DNA of 47,931 nucleotides, from assembly GCF_012641095.1 (NCBI RefSeq), contig NZ_JAAVSC010000021.1:1-47931 (forward strand). Direction: 5' to 3'. Shown here in pieces: positions 1-8,030 of the stretch. The position numbers and the translations under genes are program-made. Numbering within the stretch: position 1 is the first letter of the stretch; the number at the start of each line of letters is the position of its first letter. The notes beneath the pieces were generated by a model. The model worked only from the letters and a program-made list of their open reading frames with translations, was not told the origin of the DNA and ran no database searches. The DNA is from Lactobacillus sp. HBUAS51381 (GTDB lineage: Bacteria > Bacillota > Bacilli > Lactobacillales > Lactobacillaceae).

Positions 1-99
1 ATTCAAAATGCTTAAGTTACTGAACCGCCGTATACGGAACCGTACGTACGGTGGTGTGAGAGGTCGGTAGCCGAACTAATCGGCTACCTCCTACTCGAT
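1..99 (+). mobile_element. 3' end of a group II intron (domains V and VI)
   Basis: The stretch at about 20-55 folds as a group II domain V: arms ACCGCCGTA and TACGGTGGT enclose a two-base bulge and a distal TACG/CGTA helix. Domain VI follows as a GGTAGCCG/CGGCTACC hairpin with an unpaired A in its loop side. The intron closes with CTACTCGAT, a typical bacterial group II 3' end. The catalytic body and maturase gene would lie left of the window. The boundary at 99 is inferred from the end motif. Confidence 0.85.
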
Positions 100-168
100 A
101 TTAATTTTTATTATTAATAACAAGGAGACCGGTTGGAACAACTCGCCAAATTTATTTTAAAAAACCTC

Positions 169-199
169 TTGCCTTGAAGCGTAGATGAAGGTCTAAACT
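169..199 (+). promoter_or_regulatory. MerR-type promoter of the efflux gene
   Basis: TTGCCT (169-174) and TAAACT (194-199) are separated by 19 bases, the over-long spacer typical of promoters that need a MerR-family activator. The spacer holds the split motif CCTTGAAG...GAAGGTC. The next gene's promoter at 1595-1625 has the same layout and sequence core. No MerR gene is in the window. Confidence 0.7.
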
Positions 200-234
200 C
201 CTAATCATTCACTTAAACGAGAGAGGTAAAAAAC

Positions 235-1575
235 ATGGCAAAGCAAAAACGATTCGATTGGATTCTATTGGTTATCCTGATGAGTTACTTCATGATTCTA
301 CTGGATAATTCGATTATTTTTACGGGAACGGTCAAAATTGCCCACGATTTACAGCTGAATCAGGCGACGTTGTCGTGGGTCAGCAGCGCCTATTCTCTGA
401 CCTTTGGTGGTTTCCTGTTACTGGGTGGTCGAGCCGGGGATTTATTTGGCCGGCGACGAGTCTTCCAGCTAGGTTTGATCATTTTTGGTCTCGGTTCCCT
501 GTTGGTGGGCTTGGCGGTTAACGCCCCCATGATTATTGCGGCGCGGGCCTTTCAGGGGATTGGCTCGGCGATTTTGGCGCCAACCACGCTGGCCATTCTG
601 ATGGACACCTATGAAGGGGCCGAACGGGTCAAGGCCATCGCATATTACGGGGCAATGGCCGGCATTGGTGCCAGCGTCAGCTTGGTGATTGGCGGCATCT
701 TCGCTAGCCTGTTGACGTGGCGAATCGGCTTCTTCATAAATGTTCCCATCAGTATTTGGATGTATGTTCTGGCCGTCAGAAAGCTCAGTCGGGATCGTGG
801 CCAGTCCGGCAAATTGGATTGGGTGGGCACCCTGAGTTCCTTGATTGGGATGAGCGCGCTAGTCTACAGCATTATCGGTGATTGGGCGAAGTTACCGGCC
901 TTGCTGCTGGCCATCGTGTTCCTAGGTCTCTTCATTTATCAGGAACACCGAACGGAACAACCAATCATGCCGTTACGATTGTTTGCCGACCGCGAACGCA
1001 TTGGCGCCTACATTGGCCGGTTTCTCTACTTGGGTGACATGATGGGCTTCTGGTTCATCACGCCCCAGTTGATGCAGAATCAATTGGGTTTCAGCGCCCT
1101 GATGGCTGGGATAGCGTTCTTCCCCTTAACGGTGGTGAACTTTGTGATTGCGTTACAGGTTGCCCGATTGACCGCCAAATGGGGCAACGGGGGTCTACTG
1201 GTGATTGGGATTGCGCTGACGGCGGCCGGGATGCTCTGGCTGAGTTGGTTTACGCCGGCAACCGGCTATTGGTGGGGAATCGCCGCACCAATGGTGGTGA
1301 TTGGAATTGGCCAAGGTTTCTCCCTGAGTCCCTTCACGGCGGCCGGTGTGGCCCACACTAAAGGCGCCGATGCTGGGGCCGCTTCCGGGGTGGTCAACGT
1401 CATGCACCAGATCGGTGGGTCCGTGGGCTTGTCCATTCTGGTGACCACGCAAGACCTCTTCGGTGGCCAAATCAATGGGTTCCAACACGCCATTTTAATG
1501 GGTGCCGGTCTCCTGTTGTTGGCGCTGCTCGCCGCTATTTTCCTAATCGTTCCGGGAGAACGTCAAGAAAATTAA
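235..1575 (+). CDS. MFS drug efflux transporter (DHA2-like)
   Basis: This 446-residue membrane protein resembles the EmrB/QacA (DHA2) drug:proton antiporters. The N-terminus has a first helix ending in the DHA2-type LLDNSIIFTGTVKIAHDL pattern. The motif-A loop GGRAGDLFGRRR lies at about residues 63-75, and the RAFQGIGSAILAPTTLA segment (about 103-120) is characteristic of the family. It is slightly shorter than many 14-helix members. A GAGAGG ribosome-binding site precedes the ATG. The MerR-type promoter suggests induction by a small toxic compound. It is probably coordinated with the NAD(P)-binding protein downstream, which has a twin promoter. The substrate cannot be read from sequence. Confidence 0.88.
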   Translation: MAKQKRFDWILLVILMSYFMILLDNSIIFTGTVKIAHDLQLNQATLSWVSSAYSLTFGGFLLLGGRAGDLFGRRRVFQLGLIIFGLGSLLVGLAVNAPMIIAARAFQGIGSAILAPTTLAILMDTYEGAERVKAIAYYGAMAGIGASVSLVIGGIFASLLTWRIGFFINVPISIWMYVLAVRKLSRDRGQSGKLDWVGTLSSLIGMSALVYSIIGDWAKLPALLLAIVFLGLFIYQEHRTEQPIMPLRLFADRERIGAYIGRFLYLGDMMGFWFITPQLMQNQLGFSALMAGIAFFPLTVVNFVIALQVARLTAKWGNGGLLVIGIALTAAGMLWLSWFTPATGYWWGIAAPMVVIGIGQGFSLSPFTAAGVAHTKGADAGAASGVVNVMHQIGGSVGLSILVTTQDLFGGQINGFQHAILMGAGLLLLALLAAIFLIVPGERQEN

Positions 1576-1594
1576 AAATACTTTGAAATCGGCC

Positions 1595-1625
1595 TTGCCT
1601 TGAAGTAACTGCAAGGGGCTACACT
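1595..1625 (+). promoter_or_regulatory. Second MerR-type promoter
   Basis: TTGCCT (1595-1600) and TACACT (1620-1625) are 19 bases apart. The spacer starts TGAAG and contains GCAAGGGGC, giving the near-dyad CCTTGAAGT...GCAAGG of MerR operators. With the site at 169-199 it shares the core CTTGCCTTGAAG, so one regulator probably controls both genes (inference). Confidence 0.72.
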
Positions 1626-1660
1626 GAATTTATCAATTAACGAATTGGAGGAAATTAATC

Positions 1661-2263
1661 ATGACAAACTTTTTAATTATTGGGGCAACGGGTTCCGTGG
1701 GGAGCGTTACCCGGCAGTATTTCTTAGACCACACGGATGATCAACTGACCTTGATGGCCCGCAACACCCGCCGCTTGGGTCAATTGTCCGACCGTGAACG
1801 CGCAATCGGCGGAAGCGTCACGGATACGGCAACATTGACAGCGGCTCTCAAAGGCCAGAATGTCGTCTTCGCCGCGCTGAGCGGGAACCTCGCCGGGATG
1901 GCGAAAAGCTTAGTTGCCGCTATGGATGAGACGGGCGTCAAGCGTCTCCTGTTCATCGCTTCAATGGGGATCTATAACGAAATTCCGGCGAGTGTGGGTG
2001 CCAACGGCAATCTGGCCACCAACCCAATGCTTCAAGGCTATCGGAACGCCGCCGACGTGGTCGAAGCGTCCGATCTGAACTACACCGTTATTCGGCCTGG
2101 CTGGTTTGACAACGGCAACGATACCGACTATCAGGTCACCAAGAAGGGCGAGCCCTTTGGCGGCCACGACGTTTCGCGGAAGAGTATCGCGGACCTAGTT
2201 GTTCGGTTGGCTCATGATGAAACGTTGGGAGCCCGCGATAGCTTGGGGATTAACCGAAAATAA
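1661..2263 (+). CDS. NAD(P)H-binding protein (atypical SDR, NmrA/YwnB-like)
   Basis: A 200-residue single-domain Rossmann protein. The dinucleotide-binding motif GATGSVGS is at residues 8-15, an IGGSVTD segment follows strand 3, and the segment VKRLLFIASMGIYNE plus a late VIRPGWFD are typical of atypical SDRs such as NmrA-like and YwnB-like proteins. It lacks a classical YxxxK pair. Members often reduce small electrophiles or sense redox state, but no substrate can be assigned. The ribosome-binding site is GGAGG eleven bases from the ATG. It has its own MerR-type promoter matching that of the upstream efflux gene, which suggests a joint response to a toxic compound. Confidence 0.82.
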   Translation: MTNFLIIGATGSVGSVTRQYFLDHTDDQLTLMARNTRRLGQLSDRERAIGGSVTDTATLTAALKGQNVVFAALSGNLAGMAKSLVAAMDETGVKRLLFIASMGIYNEIPASVGANGNLATNPMLQGYRNAADVVEASDLNYTVIRPGWFDNGNDTDYQVTKKGEPFGGHDVSRKSIADLVVRLAHDETLGARDSLGINRK

Positions 2264-2297
2264 ACGGCTGTAAATTTAAACTAACGGGGTGTTGACC

Positions 2298-2660
2298 ATG
2301 AATTCAGAAATCTTACAACTATACCGGGACTACAATACCGCGATGGCCGCCGATGATGTTGCGGCTTTGGACGAGCTGTTGGCACCGGACTTCACGCTCA
2401 CCCACATGACGGGCTATATTCAACCACGCCAGGAATGGCTGGGCGAGTTGCGGCGGGGCACCATGCGCTACGACTCGTCGGTAGAGGATCACGTGGAAAT
2501 GATAGAGACGGCTGATGGTTGGCAAGTCACCGGACAGAATCGCGTCGTGGCCAGCATTCACGGTAGCCAGCGGCACGAATGGACGCTCAACACCGTCTTG
2601 ACGGTGCAACGACAAGCGGATCAATGTCGGATTGTGCGAGCCGTGGTCACCACATACTAG
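2298..2660 (+). CDS. NTF2-like/SnoaL-like small protein
   Basis: A 120-residue soluble protein with the pattern of the NTF2-like superfamily: an N-terminal helix (LQLYRDYNTAMAADDVAALDELLAPDF) followed by a curved sheet ending VLTVQRQADQCRIVRAVVTTY. Such proteins are enzymes or ligand-binding modules of unpredictable specificity. I prefer the ATG at 2298 over an upstream in-frame GTG at 2289 because the ACGGGGTG stretch sits just before it, though this Shine-Dalgarno is weak. It lies 34 bases after the NAD(P)-binding gene and 16 before the acetyltransferase, so the three are probably co-transcribed. Confidence 0.75.
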   Translation: MNSEILQLYRDYNTAMAADDVAALDELLAPDFTLTHMTGYIQPRQEWLGELRRGTMRYDSSVEDHVEMIETADGWQVTGQNRVVASIHGSQRHEWTLNTVLTVQRQADQCRIVRAVVTTY

Positions 2661-2676
2661 AAAGGAAGCAGTTCGA

Positions 2677-3234
2677 ATGGGTGTATTTGAAGATTTGAGA
2701 GCAGGTCAGGCGTATGATATTCACGATACGGCCTATTTGGAAGAGGTCCACGGCGAGATTGATCGGTCGGATGACCTACAATTTGAGATTAATGCCACCA
2801 AGCCTAGCGATCGCAAGCGGATTGTTGATTTGGAGAATGCCTTGTTGCACGGACAAATGAAGGACGGGACTTTCTTCACGCCGCCGATGCACATTGATAC
2901 TGGTAGCCGGGTGTTTCTGGGTAAGAACGTCTACGCCAATCATGGCTTAACGATGATGGCGGCTGGAACTATTACGATTGATGATGGTGTCATGATGGGG
3001 CCCGAGGTAGGCTTTTTCACGGTCAATCACGAGCCAAAGAATATCCGGACGATCATGGCCAAGGAAATCCATATTAAGCGCAACGCCTGGATTGGCGCAC
3101 GCGTCAGTATTCTGCCTGGCGTGACGATTGGTGAGAATGCGATTGTCGGGACCGGAGCAGTTGTCACCAAGGATGTGCCAGACAACACGGTCGCGGTGGG
3201 AGTTCCGGCTAGAGTTGTAAAAACAATGGATTAA
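2677..3234 (+). CDS. Sugar O-acetyltransferase (maltose/galactoside acetyltransferase-like)
   Basis: A 185-residue left-handed beta-helix acyltransferase. The N-terminal helical region is followed by hexapeptide repeats (VTIGENAIVGTGAVVTKDVP near residues 149-170) and the usual ending VGVPARVVKTMD. The likely active-site His is in the FFTVNHEP segment (about residue 117). The family transfers acetyl from acetyl-CoA to sugars or related hydroxyls. An in-frame GTG at 2632 overlaps the previous gene; the ATG at 2677 has AAAGGAAG ten bases upstream and is preferred. It is the last gene before a terminator. A paralogue is at 8031-8627. Confidence 0.87.
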   Translation: MGVFEDLRAGQAYDIHDTAYLEEVHGEIDRSDDLQFEINATKPSDRKRIVDLENALLHGQMKDGTFFTPPMHIDTGSRVFLGKNVYANHGLTMMAAGTITIDDGVMMGPEVGFFTVNHEPKNIRTIMAKEIHIKRNAWIGARVSILPGVTIGENAIVGTGAVVTKDVPDNTVAVGVPARVVKTMD

Positions 3235-3252
3235 TGATTTTTACTAGTTTAA

Positions 3253-3268
3253 TGTTTCATGTGAAACA
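3253..3268. promoter_or_regulatory. parS-like site with one mismatch
   Basis: TGTTTCATGTGAAACA differs by one central base from the Firmicute ParB-binding consensus TGTTNCACGTGAAACA. It lies between the acetyltransferase stop codon and the convergent terminator. An exact match occurs at 43727-43742, which supports reading this as a real but weaker site. Confidence 0.55.
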
Positions 3269-3292
3269 TACAAAATTTAATGCAAAGAAATA

Positions 3293-3340
3293 GCGCAGAC
3301 TCACCGGATAGTTTTATCGGGTAGGTCTGCGCCATTTTTG
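3293..3340 (+). terminator. Rho-independent terminator between convergent genes
   Basis: GCGCAGAC (3293-3300) pairs with GTCTGCGC (3325-3332), with an inner near-complementary ACCGGATA/TATCGGGT helix, and CATTTTTG follows on the plus strand. It ends the operon on the left and may also act for the permease on the minus strand. Confidence 0.8.
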
Positions 3341-3359
3341 TTTTGATAAAGTTACTGGA

Positions 3360-4331
3360 CTAAATAAATTGAATCAACGACATCAATACCGGTACCACAA
3401 TAATGAACAGCACCGTACTGGTCGTGACCACGTTGGTGGCGTATTCCACGTCACCGTGGGCCTCATTTGCCAGGATGGGTAGGACCGCTAGCATTGGCGT
3501 GGCGGACTGGACAATCAAGGTTTGTGAAGCCAATGTTGGGAAGGTGGCGCCGAAGTGTCCGGCGGCCAGCAACACGCCGACCATCAGAATCGGTGACAGT
3601 ACGAACCGTCCCAGCAGGGCCACGATGGTATCGCGGTCAAAATGAATACTCTTCAATCCGGCATCGGCCAGGACAATCCCAATGTAGATGAGGGACAGTG
3701 GCGTGACCAGGTTTCCCACGTAGGTCAGTGTAGAGTTAATGAAGCTGACCTTCAGGATGGGGATGTTGAGTAACAGGAAGACCAGCGCTACCAGGAAACC
3801 CACTAACGGCATCGGAATGACTTTCTTCCAATCGATGTGGTTGTGGTGTTTTTCCTTAGGCTTCGTTGGGTCATCGTTCGAGATCAGGAAGACCCCAAAG
3901 GCCCACGTGGAGACGGTGTTGACGATATAGTAGACCAGAAAGTAAGTCATACTCTTATCGCCGAACAGCGCAATGTTCAACGGTAGTCCGATGAAGATGG
4001 TGTTGGCGTTGACCACCGCGTTGATGAAGATCCCCTTACGACCGGGCCGCACGTGCATCAGCCGTACCAGGCCAAAGGCGATGAGGTAGCCAATGATGAC
4101 GGCCAGAAAGGCGTAAACCAGGTAACCGGAGAAGGAGACCAATTGTCCCCGCGTCAGTCGACTGAGGACGGAGACGAAGATTGAAGCGGGTAGAGCGATG
4201 TTTTTGATGAATTTAGAGATGGTGCCGCCGAATTTATCATCAAACCAACCTTGTCGCCGGAGGACAAAGCCCAGAATCATGATTAAGACGACCACCAGAA
4301 CACTTTGAATAGAATTCCATAAAACAGCCAC
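3360..4331 (-). CDS. AEC-family permease, probable malate transporter (MleP-like)
   Basis: A 323-residue hydrophobic protein of the auxin efflux carrier (AEC) family with about ten membrane spans. Recognisable parts are the N-terminal LVVVLIMILGFVLRRQGWF, the NTIFIGLPLNIALFG segment near residue 110 and a C-terminal VQSATPMLAVLPILANEAHGD. AEC proteins next to malolactic enzymes carry malate or other organic acids. It lies 195 bases downstream of mleS on the same strand, which supports a role in malate uptake or malate/lactate exchange. The start is GTG at 4331, with AAAGAAGG nine bases upstream. The transport direction is inferred from context only. Confidence 0.82.
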   Translation of the reverse strand: MAVLWNSIQSVLVVVLIMILGFVLRRQGWFDDKFGGTISKFIKNIALPASIFVSVLSRLTRGQLVSFSGYLVYAFLAVIIGYLIAFGLVRLMHVRPGRKGIFINAVVNANTIFIGLPLNIALFGDKSMTYFLVYYIVNTVSTWAFGVFLISNDDPTKPKEKHHNHIDWKKVIPMPLVGFLVALVFLLLNIPILKVSFINSTLTYVGNLVTPLSLIYIGIVLADAGLKSIHFDRDTIVALLGRFVLSPILMVGVLLAAGHFGATFPTLASQTLIVQSATPMLAVLPILANEAHGDVEYATNVVTTSTVLFIIVVPVLMSLIQFI

Positions 4332-4457
4332 GAGTGACAGCCTTCTTTCAAATAATTTTCAATTAGCTCTTATGCTTAGCATGGTAAGGAATTAAATGAT
4401 TCTTTTGGTTAATTGTTACTATACAATTTAATCGTGTACAATAATCAGAAACGTACA

Positions 4458-4498
4458 GTGCCAGCAGGAAGTTAAGGTGAACCAACTCCTGCTGGCAC
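4458..4498 (-). other. Long inverted repeat between mleS and permease
   Basis: GTGCCAGCAGGA (4458-4469) is complementary to TCCTGCTGGCAC (4487-4498), and the pairing extends inward with one bulge. No clear T-run follows on the minus strand, so it looks like an attenuator or mRNA-stabilising hairpin separating strong mleS expression from weaker permease expression, rather than a full terminator. Confidence 0.6.
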
Positions 4499-4526
4499 AA
4501 AGAACGTTGATAAAGTTGTCTGAGAA

Positions 4527-6164
4527 CTAGTCGATCGGTTTGTATGCGGGAACCCACTTCATCTCAGCGACGGCCTGTTTGGCATCGGCGATGGGTTCCT
4601 TGTTGAGCTGTTGATCGAGGACACTTTGCGCCACAATTTCGGCCAACTTCTGGGAGAATGCCGTCAGTTGGGAAACGGGAGGAAGCACGGCAGCACCGGG
4701 CTGGGTCGTGTCGACGATACCACCTAGGGCGTGGCAGGCCGCGGAGAGCGTTTCGCCGTTTAAGACCTTGGCCTTAGCCGCGATCAAACCGAAGCCTAAG
4801 CCGGGGTACATCAAGGCGTTGTTCCCTTGACCAATGTGGTAGGTCGTGCCCTTGTAATCCATGTCGCCGGCGGGAATCCCCGTGGCGATCAGCGCCTTGC
4901 CATCGGTCCATTTGATTAGATCGGCAGCGGTGGCTTCGGCCAGCTTGGTTGGGTTGGACAGCGGGAAGATGATCGGGCGTTCCGTGTGTGCGGCCATGTC
5001 CTTGACGATGGCTTCCGTGAAGGTGCCCGGTTGCGTTGAAGTTCCGATCAGGACGGTTGGGTGAACGGTCTTGACCACGGCGGCCAAGGTCGTCAGCTCA
5101 TCGGCGTTGTCGAATTCGGCGCGATCGCGGGTGAACGGCTTCTGAGCGGCGGTCAGGTCTGGCGTGTCGCTGAACAACAGGCCCTGCTTGTCGACCGCGT
5201 AGAAATGCTTGCGGGCTTCGTCTTCGGAAAGCCCGGCCCGCTGCAATTCATCGAGAATTTGGTTAGCGATCCCCATGCCGGCAGTGCCAGCCCCAAACGT
5301 CACGAATTTTTGGTCCTTGATATCTTCCTTGGAGATGTTCAGAGCGCCGAGAATCCCGGCGAGAACGACCATCCCCGTGCCTTGAATGTCATCGTTAAAG
5401 GTCGCAATCCGATCCTTGTACTTGTCGAGGATGACCTGAGCGTTGGAGCGCCCGAAGTCTTCCCAGTGCAGGAGTGATTCTGGAAATAGCTTCTGTTCTG
5501 CGGTCACGAAGCGGTCGATGACGTCGTAATACTGGTCACCGTAGACCCGCTTGTGGTGGTTCCCCAGGTAAAGGGGATCGGCCAGTAACGTTTCATTGTT
5601 GGTCCCGGCATCAATGCTGACGGGGAGCACTTGGGCGGGATCAATCCCGGCGGCAGCGGTGTACACCATCAATTTACCCACGGCGATGTCGACCCCGTTG
5701 ACGCCCCAGTCGCCCATGCCGAGGATTCCTTCGGCGTCAGTGACCACGACTAGCCGAATGTCGCGGCCATCCGCGGCGTTCTTCAGGGCATCCTCGATGT
5801 GGTCGGGATCATCCACGGAGATGAAGGCGGCATTTTGCGGATCGGTGAAGAGGTGGCTGTATTCCTCGATGGAATCGGCAACCGTTGGATCGTAGACGAT
5901 GGGCATGAATTCAACCACGTGGTCGTCCATCAACCGGAAGAAGAGCGTCCGATTTTCGTTAAAGAGCGTCATCAAGAAGATGCGTTTCTCGAGGTTGTTG
6001 GGCTTGCTTTGGAATTGGGCGTAGGCCTGAGTAGCCTGTTCGTCCAGCGTTTGGACGTGGCTCGGTAGCGTCCCAACGAGGCCGAGTGCTTGGCGTTCGG
6101 CCTGTGTGAAGGCGGTACCTTTATTTAAAAATGGATTATTTAAGATTGAAGCTGTGGATTTCAT
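4527..6164 (-). CDS. mleS: Malolactic enzyme
   Basis: A 545-residue malolactic enzyme that converts L-malate to L-lactate and CO2 with NAD+ and Mn2+, helping acid tolerance and proton-motive force. The sequence follows lactobacillus MleS closely: N-terminal [26 protein letters not shown] at 85-95, conserved Lys164, WEDFGRSNA at 234-242, metal-binding FNDDIQGTG at 256-264, and NAD-binding [10 protein letters not shown] at 291-300. The ATG at 6164 is chosen because GGAGGG lies just upstream; an in-frame extension to 6233 would run into the promoter. It is divergent from the LysR regulator and followed by an AEC permease, the classic mle arrangement. NAD-malic enzyme is the main alternative but fits less well. 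Confidence 0.93.
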   Translation of the reverse strand: MKSTASILNNPFLNKGTAFTQAERQALGLVGTLPSHVQTLDEQATQAYAQFQSKPNNLEKRIFLMTLFNENRTLFFRLMDDHVVEFMPIVYDPTVADSIEEYSHLFTDPQNAAFISVDDPDHIEDALKNAADGRDIRLVVVTDAEGILGMGDWGVNGVDIAVGKLMVYTAAAGIDPAQVLPVSIDAGTNNETLLADPLYLGNHHKRVYGDQYYDVIDRFVTAEQKLFPESLLHWEDFGRSNAQVILDKYKDRIATFNDDIQGTGMVVLAGILGALNISKEDIKDQKFVTFGAGTAGMGIANQILDELQRAGLSEDEARKHFYAVDKQGLLFSDTPDLTAAQKPFTRDRAEFDNADELTTLAAVVKTVHPTVLIGTSTQPGTFTEAIVKDMAAHTERPIIFPLSNPTKLAEATAADLIKWTDGKALIATGIPAGDMDYKGTTYHIGQGNNALMYPGLGFGLIAAKAKVLNGETLSAACHALGGIVDTTQPGAAVLPPVSQLTAFSQKLAEIVAQSVLDQQLNKEPIADAKQAVAEMKWVPAYKPID

Positions 6165-6203
6165 CAATGATCCCTCCAGTTCATGATTAACTTTACAAGT
6201 CAT

Positions 6204-6233
6204 ACTATAGACGGTCGGTAAATGTATAGTCAA
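6204..6233 (-). promoter_or_regulatory. mleS promoter
   Basis: On the minus strand TTGACT (6228-6233) and TATAGT (6204-6209) are 18 bases apart, directing transcription into mleS. The two hexamers also form an inverted repeat (ACTATA...TATAGT on the plus strand), which may be coincidental. Confidence 0.65.
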
Positions 6234-6245
6234 ATCTGGTAGTCG

Positions 6246-6264
6246 TTATAAAAATAATTTATAA
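6246..6264. promoter_or_regulatory. Candidate LysR-type operator
   Basis: TTATAAA (6246-6252) and TTTATAA (6258-6264) form a perfect seven-base dyad with a five-base spacer, AT-rich as LysR boxes usually are. It overlaps the likely -10 (TATAAT) of mleR and sits upstream of the mleS -35, fitting both autoregulation and activation of mleS. Confidence 0.5.
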
Positions 6265-6299
6265 TGGGTCCATTAAGACTGTTAAAAGGGGATTTAAAA

Positions 6300-7184
6300 A
6301 TGAACACCAAAGATTTAGCTTATTTCGATCGCCTCATAAAATTAAAAAACTTTTCGCAGGTGGCCGCTGAATTTGGCGTCACGCAACCCACGATTACCAC
6401 TGCCATTAAGCGCTTGGAGGCGGATTTTGGGGCGAAATTAGTCCTGCGCGACCGCGTTCACAATGATCTGACCGTAACGGCGAGTGGGCAACAACTGACC
6501 ATCCACGCGGCGGCAATCCTCAGAAAACTGGATTTAGCCCATCAGGAGATTACCCACCTCACCCAGCAGCGAACGGTGCTCGGCTTACCGCCAATCATCG
6601 AGAACCACTACTTTCCGCGTGTGGCCGCCCATCTTCAGGAGCGGGGAATGTTGGAGAATATCGAGACGTTAGAGGGCGGTTCGGTCCAGTTACGCAACGC
6701 CTTGCGCGATGGCCAGGTCGATCTGGCCTTGCTCGGCTCGACCGAACCCTTGTCGTACAAGACGCTGGTGGCCGAGGAATTTGATCGCCAACCGTTTAAT
6801 ATCTTTGTGTCCGCGGCGCATCCCCTCGCCAAGCGAAAGCGCATCTACTTTAGCGAATTACGCCGCGAAAAGTTCGTCCTCTTCAACAATAGTTTCATTC
6901 ATGACACGGCCTTCAATCAGCTGGCCCGCCGGAATCATTTTCGCCCGGACGTGGTGTTTCGGGCCCGTGACACCCATATCATCATGAACCTAGTGGCCGA
7001 AAATGTCGGCGTGACCTACCTCACGGGCTTGGTCGATCAGCACCGCAATGATGTGGTCCGGCTGGAACTGTTGGATGATGAACAACCGGAATTTATCTCC
7101 AGCATTGCCTACCGTTCCTCGCACGTGCTGACTCCCGCGCAGGAGCAGGTGCTGGCGGTGTTGCGGGGAACGTTGGAAGATTAA
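6300..7184 (+). CDS. mleR: LysR-family regulator of the malolactic genes
   Basis: A 294-residue LysR-type transcriptional regulator. The N-terminal winged helix-turn-helix (YFDRLIKLKNFSQVAAEFGVTQPTITTAIKRLEADFG, about 5-41) is followed by a periplasmic-binding-protein-like effector domain (about 90-290). Its divergence from the malolactic enzyme, as in Lactococcus and other lactic acid bacteria, identifies it as MleR, the malate-responsive activator. The ATG at 6300 has AAAAGGGGA upstream; an in-frame ATG at 6264 is rejected because it lies in the -10 region. A terminator for the opposing gene begins a few bases after the stop. Confidence 0.9.
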   Translation: MNTKDLAYFDRLIKLKNFSQVAAEFGVTQPTITTAIKRLEADFGAKLVLRDRVHNDLTVTASGQQLTIHAAAILRKLDLAHQEITHLTQQRTVLGLPPIIENHYFPRVAAHLQERGMLENIETLEGGSVQLRNALRDGQVDLALLGSTEPLSYKTLVAEEFDRQPFNIFVSAAHPLAKRKRIYFSELRREKFVLFNNSFIHDTAFNQLARRNHFRPDVVFRARDTHIIMNLVAENVGVTYLTGLVDQHRNDVVRLELLDDEQPEFISSIAYRSSHVLTPAQEQVLAVLRGTLED

Positions 7185-7185
7185 A

Positions 7186-7216
7186 TAAAAAGGAAGCGGG
7201 ATGGTATCCAGCTTCC
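7186..7216 (-). terminator. Terminator of the 227-residue hypothetical gene
   Basis: GGAAGC (7192-7197) pairs with GCTTCC (7211-7216). Read on the minus strand the stem is followed by CTTTTTATTTAA, so it ends the gene at 7238-7921. It has no T-run in the plus direction. Confidence 0.7.
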
Positions 7217-7237
7217 TTGCGATGACGGTGAGGTTGC

Positions 7238-7921
7238 TTAGCGTTTCGGAAAGGGAATCACGTTAGACGCGTCCCCGCCATCGTGGAAATCGTCGAACGC
7301 CTGCGCCATAAACTTCTCGAATTCCTCGGGCGTATCGGGCGCGCCCTCATCATACATATCATCGTCGTCCGATCTCTCCGTGTAACGGTCGTTGGCCTGG
7401 GCGTATTGAATCAGTTGGCTCACGCCTTCTAGGCTGGACTTATAGGCGTACAAGACGTGGTCGATCCCCAGCGCTTCCGGAATGTGGGTAGCTTCCTCTG
7501 CGGTCAGGGGGTTCTTAATTTCCTTGTAGAGGTCGTTCGTGATGAAGGAAAGCGTCAGCTCATTGGTCGTAATGGTCACCACGTCTTCCGCGTTGGTCAG
7601 GTCCTGCACGTCGCCAGCGGTGATGACAAAGTCTTCACGTTGATTGGTGATAAGATTCTTAGTGGCTAGTTTAACCGTGTCCGTATCCTTGAGCAAGTTT
7701 TCCTGACGGCGTTCCTGAGATTCGGCGAGAACGTCGTTGACTAGGAACTCGAAGTTATCGTCCGACAGGTTTAGGACATCCTGCGTGGCTTGAAGCGTTA
7801 GCATGAGTAGGTCCCGCATCGTCTGTTCGTTGGCGTACTGGGGCGTATCCGGGGTAAAGGACAGTTGCGGGTTGCCCTCGTCGGTGACACTGGCTTGGTA
7901 AATGATGTGATCGCGATTCAT
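7238..7921 (-). CDS. Conserved-looking hypothetical cytoplasmic protein
   Basis: I do not recognise this 227-residue protein. It is soluble, strongly acidic and has no signal peptide or membrane span. An alpha/beta N-terminal part of about 170 residues includes repeated ITTNELTLSFITND and LTNAEDVVTI strands. A low-complexity acidic stretch follows (ERSDDDDMYDEGAPDTPEEFEKF), then a conserved-looking tail ending NVIPFPKR, a motif seen at the ends of several unrelated lactobacillus proteins. The ATG at 7921 has AGGAGG nine bases upstream, so an in-frame extension to 7990 is unlikely. It has its own terminator and is a single-gene unit divergent from the acetyltransferase. Confidence 0.8.
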   Translation of the reverse strand: MNRDHIIYQASVTDEGNPQLSFTPDTPQYANEQTMRDLLMLTLQATQDVLNLSDDNFEFLVNDVLAESQERRQENLLKDTDTVKLATKNLITNQREDFVITAGDVQDLTNAEDVVTITTNELTLSFITNDLYKEIKNPLTAEEATHIPEALGIDHVLYAYKSSLEGVSQLIQYAQANDRYTERSDDDDMYDEGAPDTPEEFEKFMAQAFDDFHDGGDASNVIPFPKR

Positions 7922-8030
7922 GGCGAAGCCTCCTGTAAGTTTTGGGTTTGGCCTTATTATACGCGATGGACGGACCAGTTGATACGGCATTTCATAACTT
8001 GTAAGATAAAGGTTAAAAGGAGTGTGGCTA

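Noticed and set aside
4363-4557. 64-codon minus-strand frame overlapping the end of mleS
   Set aside because: It runs through the inverted repeat and has no ribosome-binding site or protein-like pattern.
5061-5477. 138-codon plus-strand frame inside mleS
   Set aside because: It is antisense to a highly conserved enzyme and lacks translation signals.
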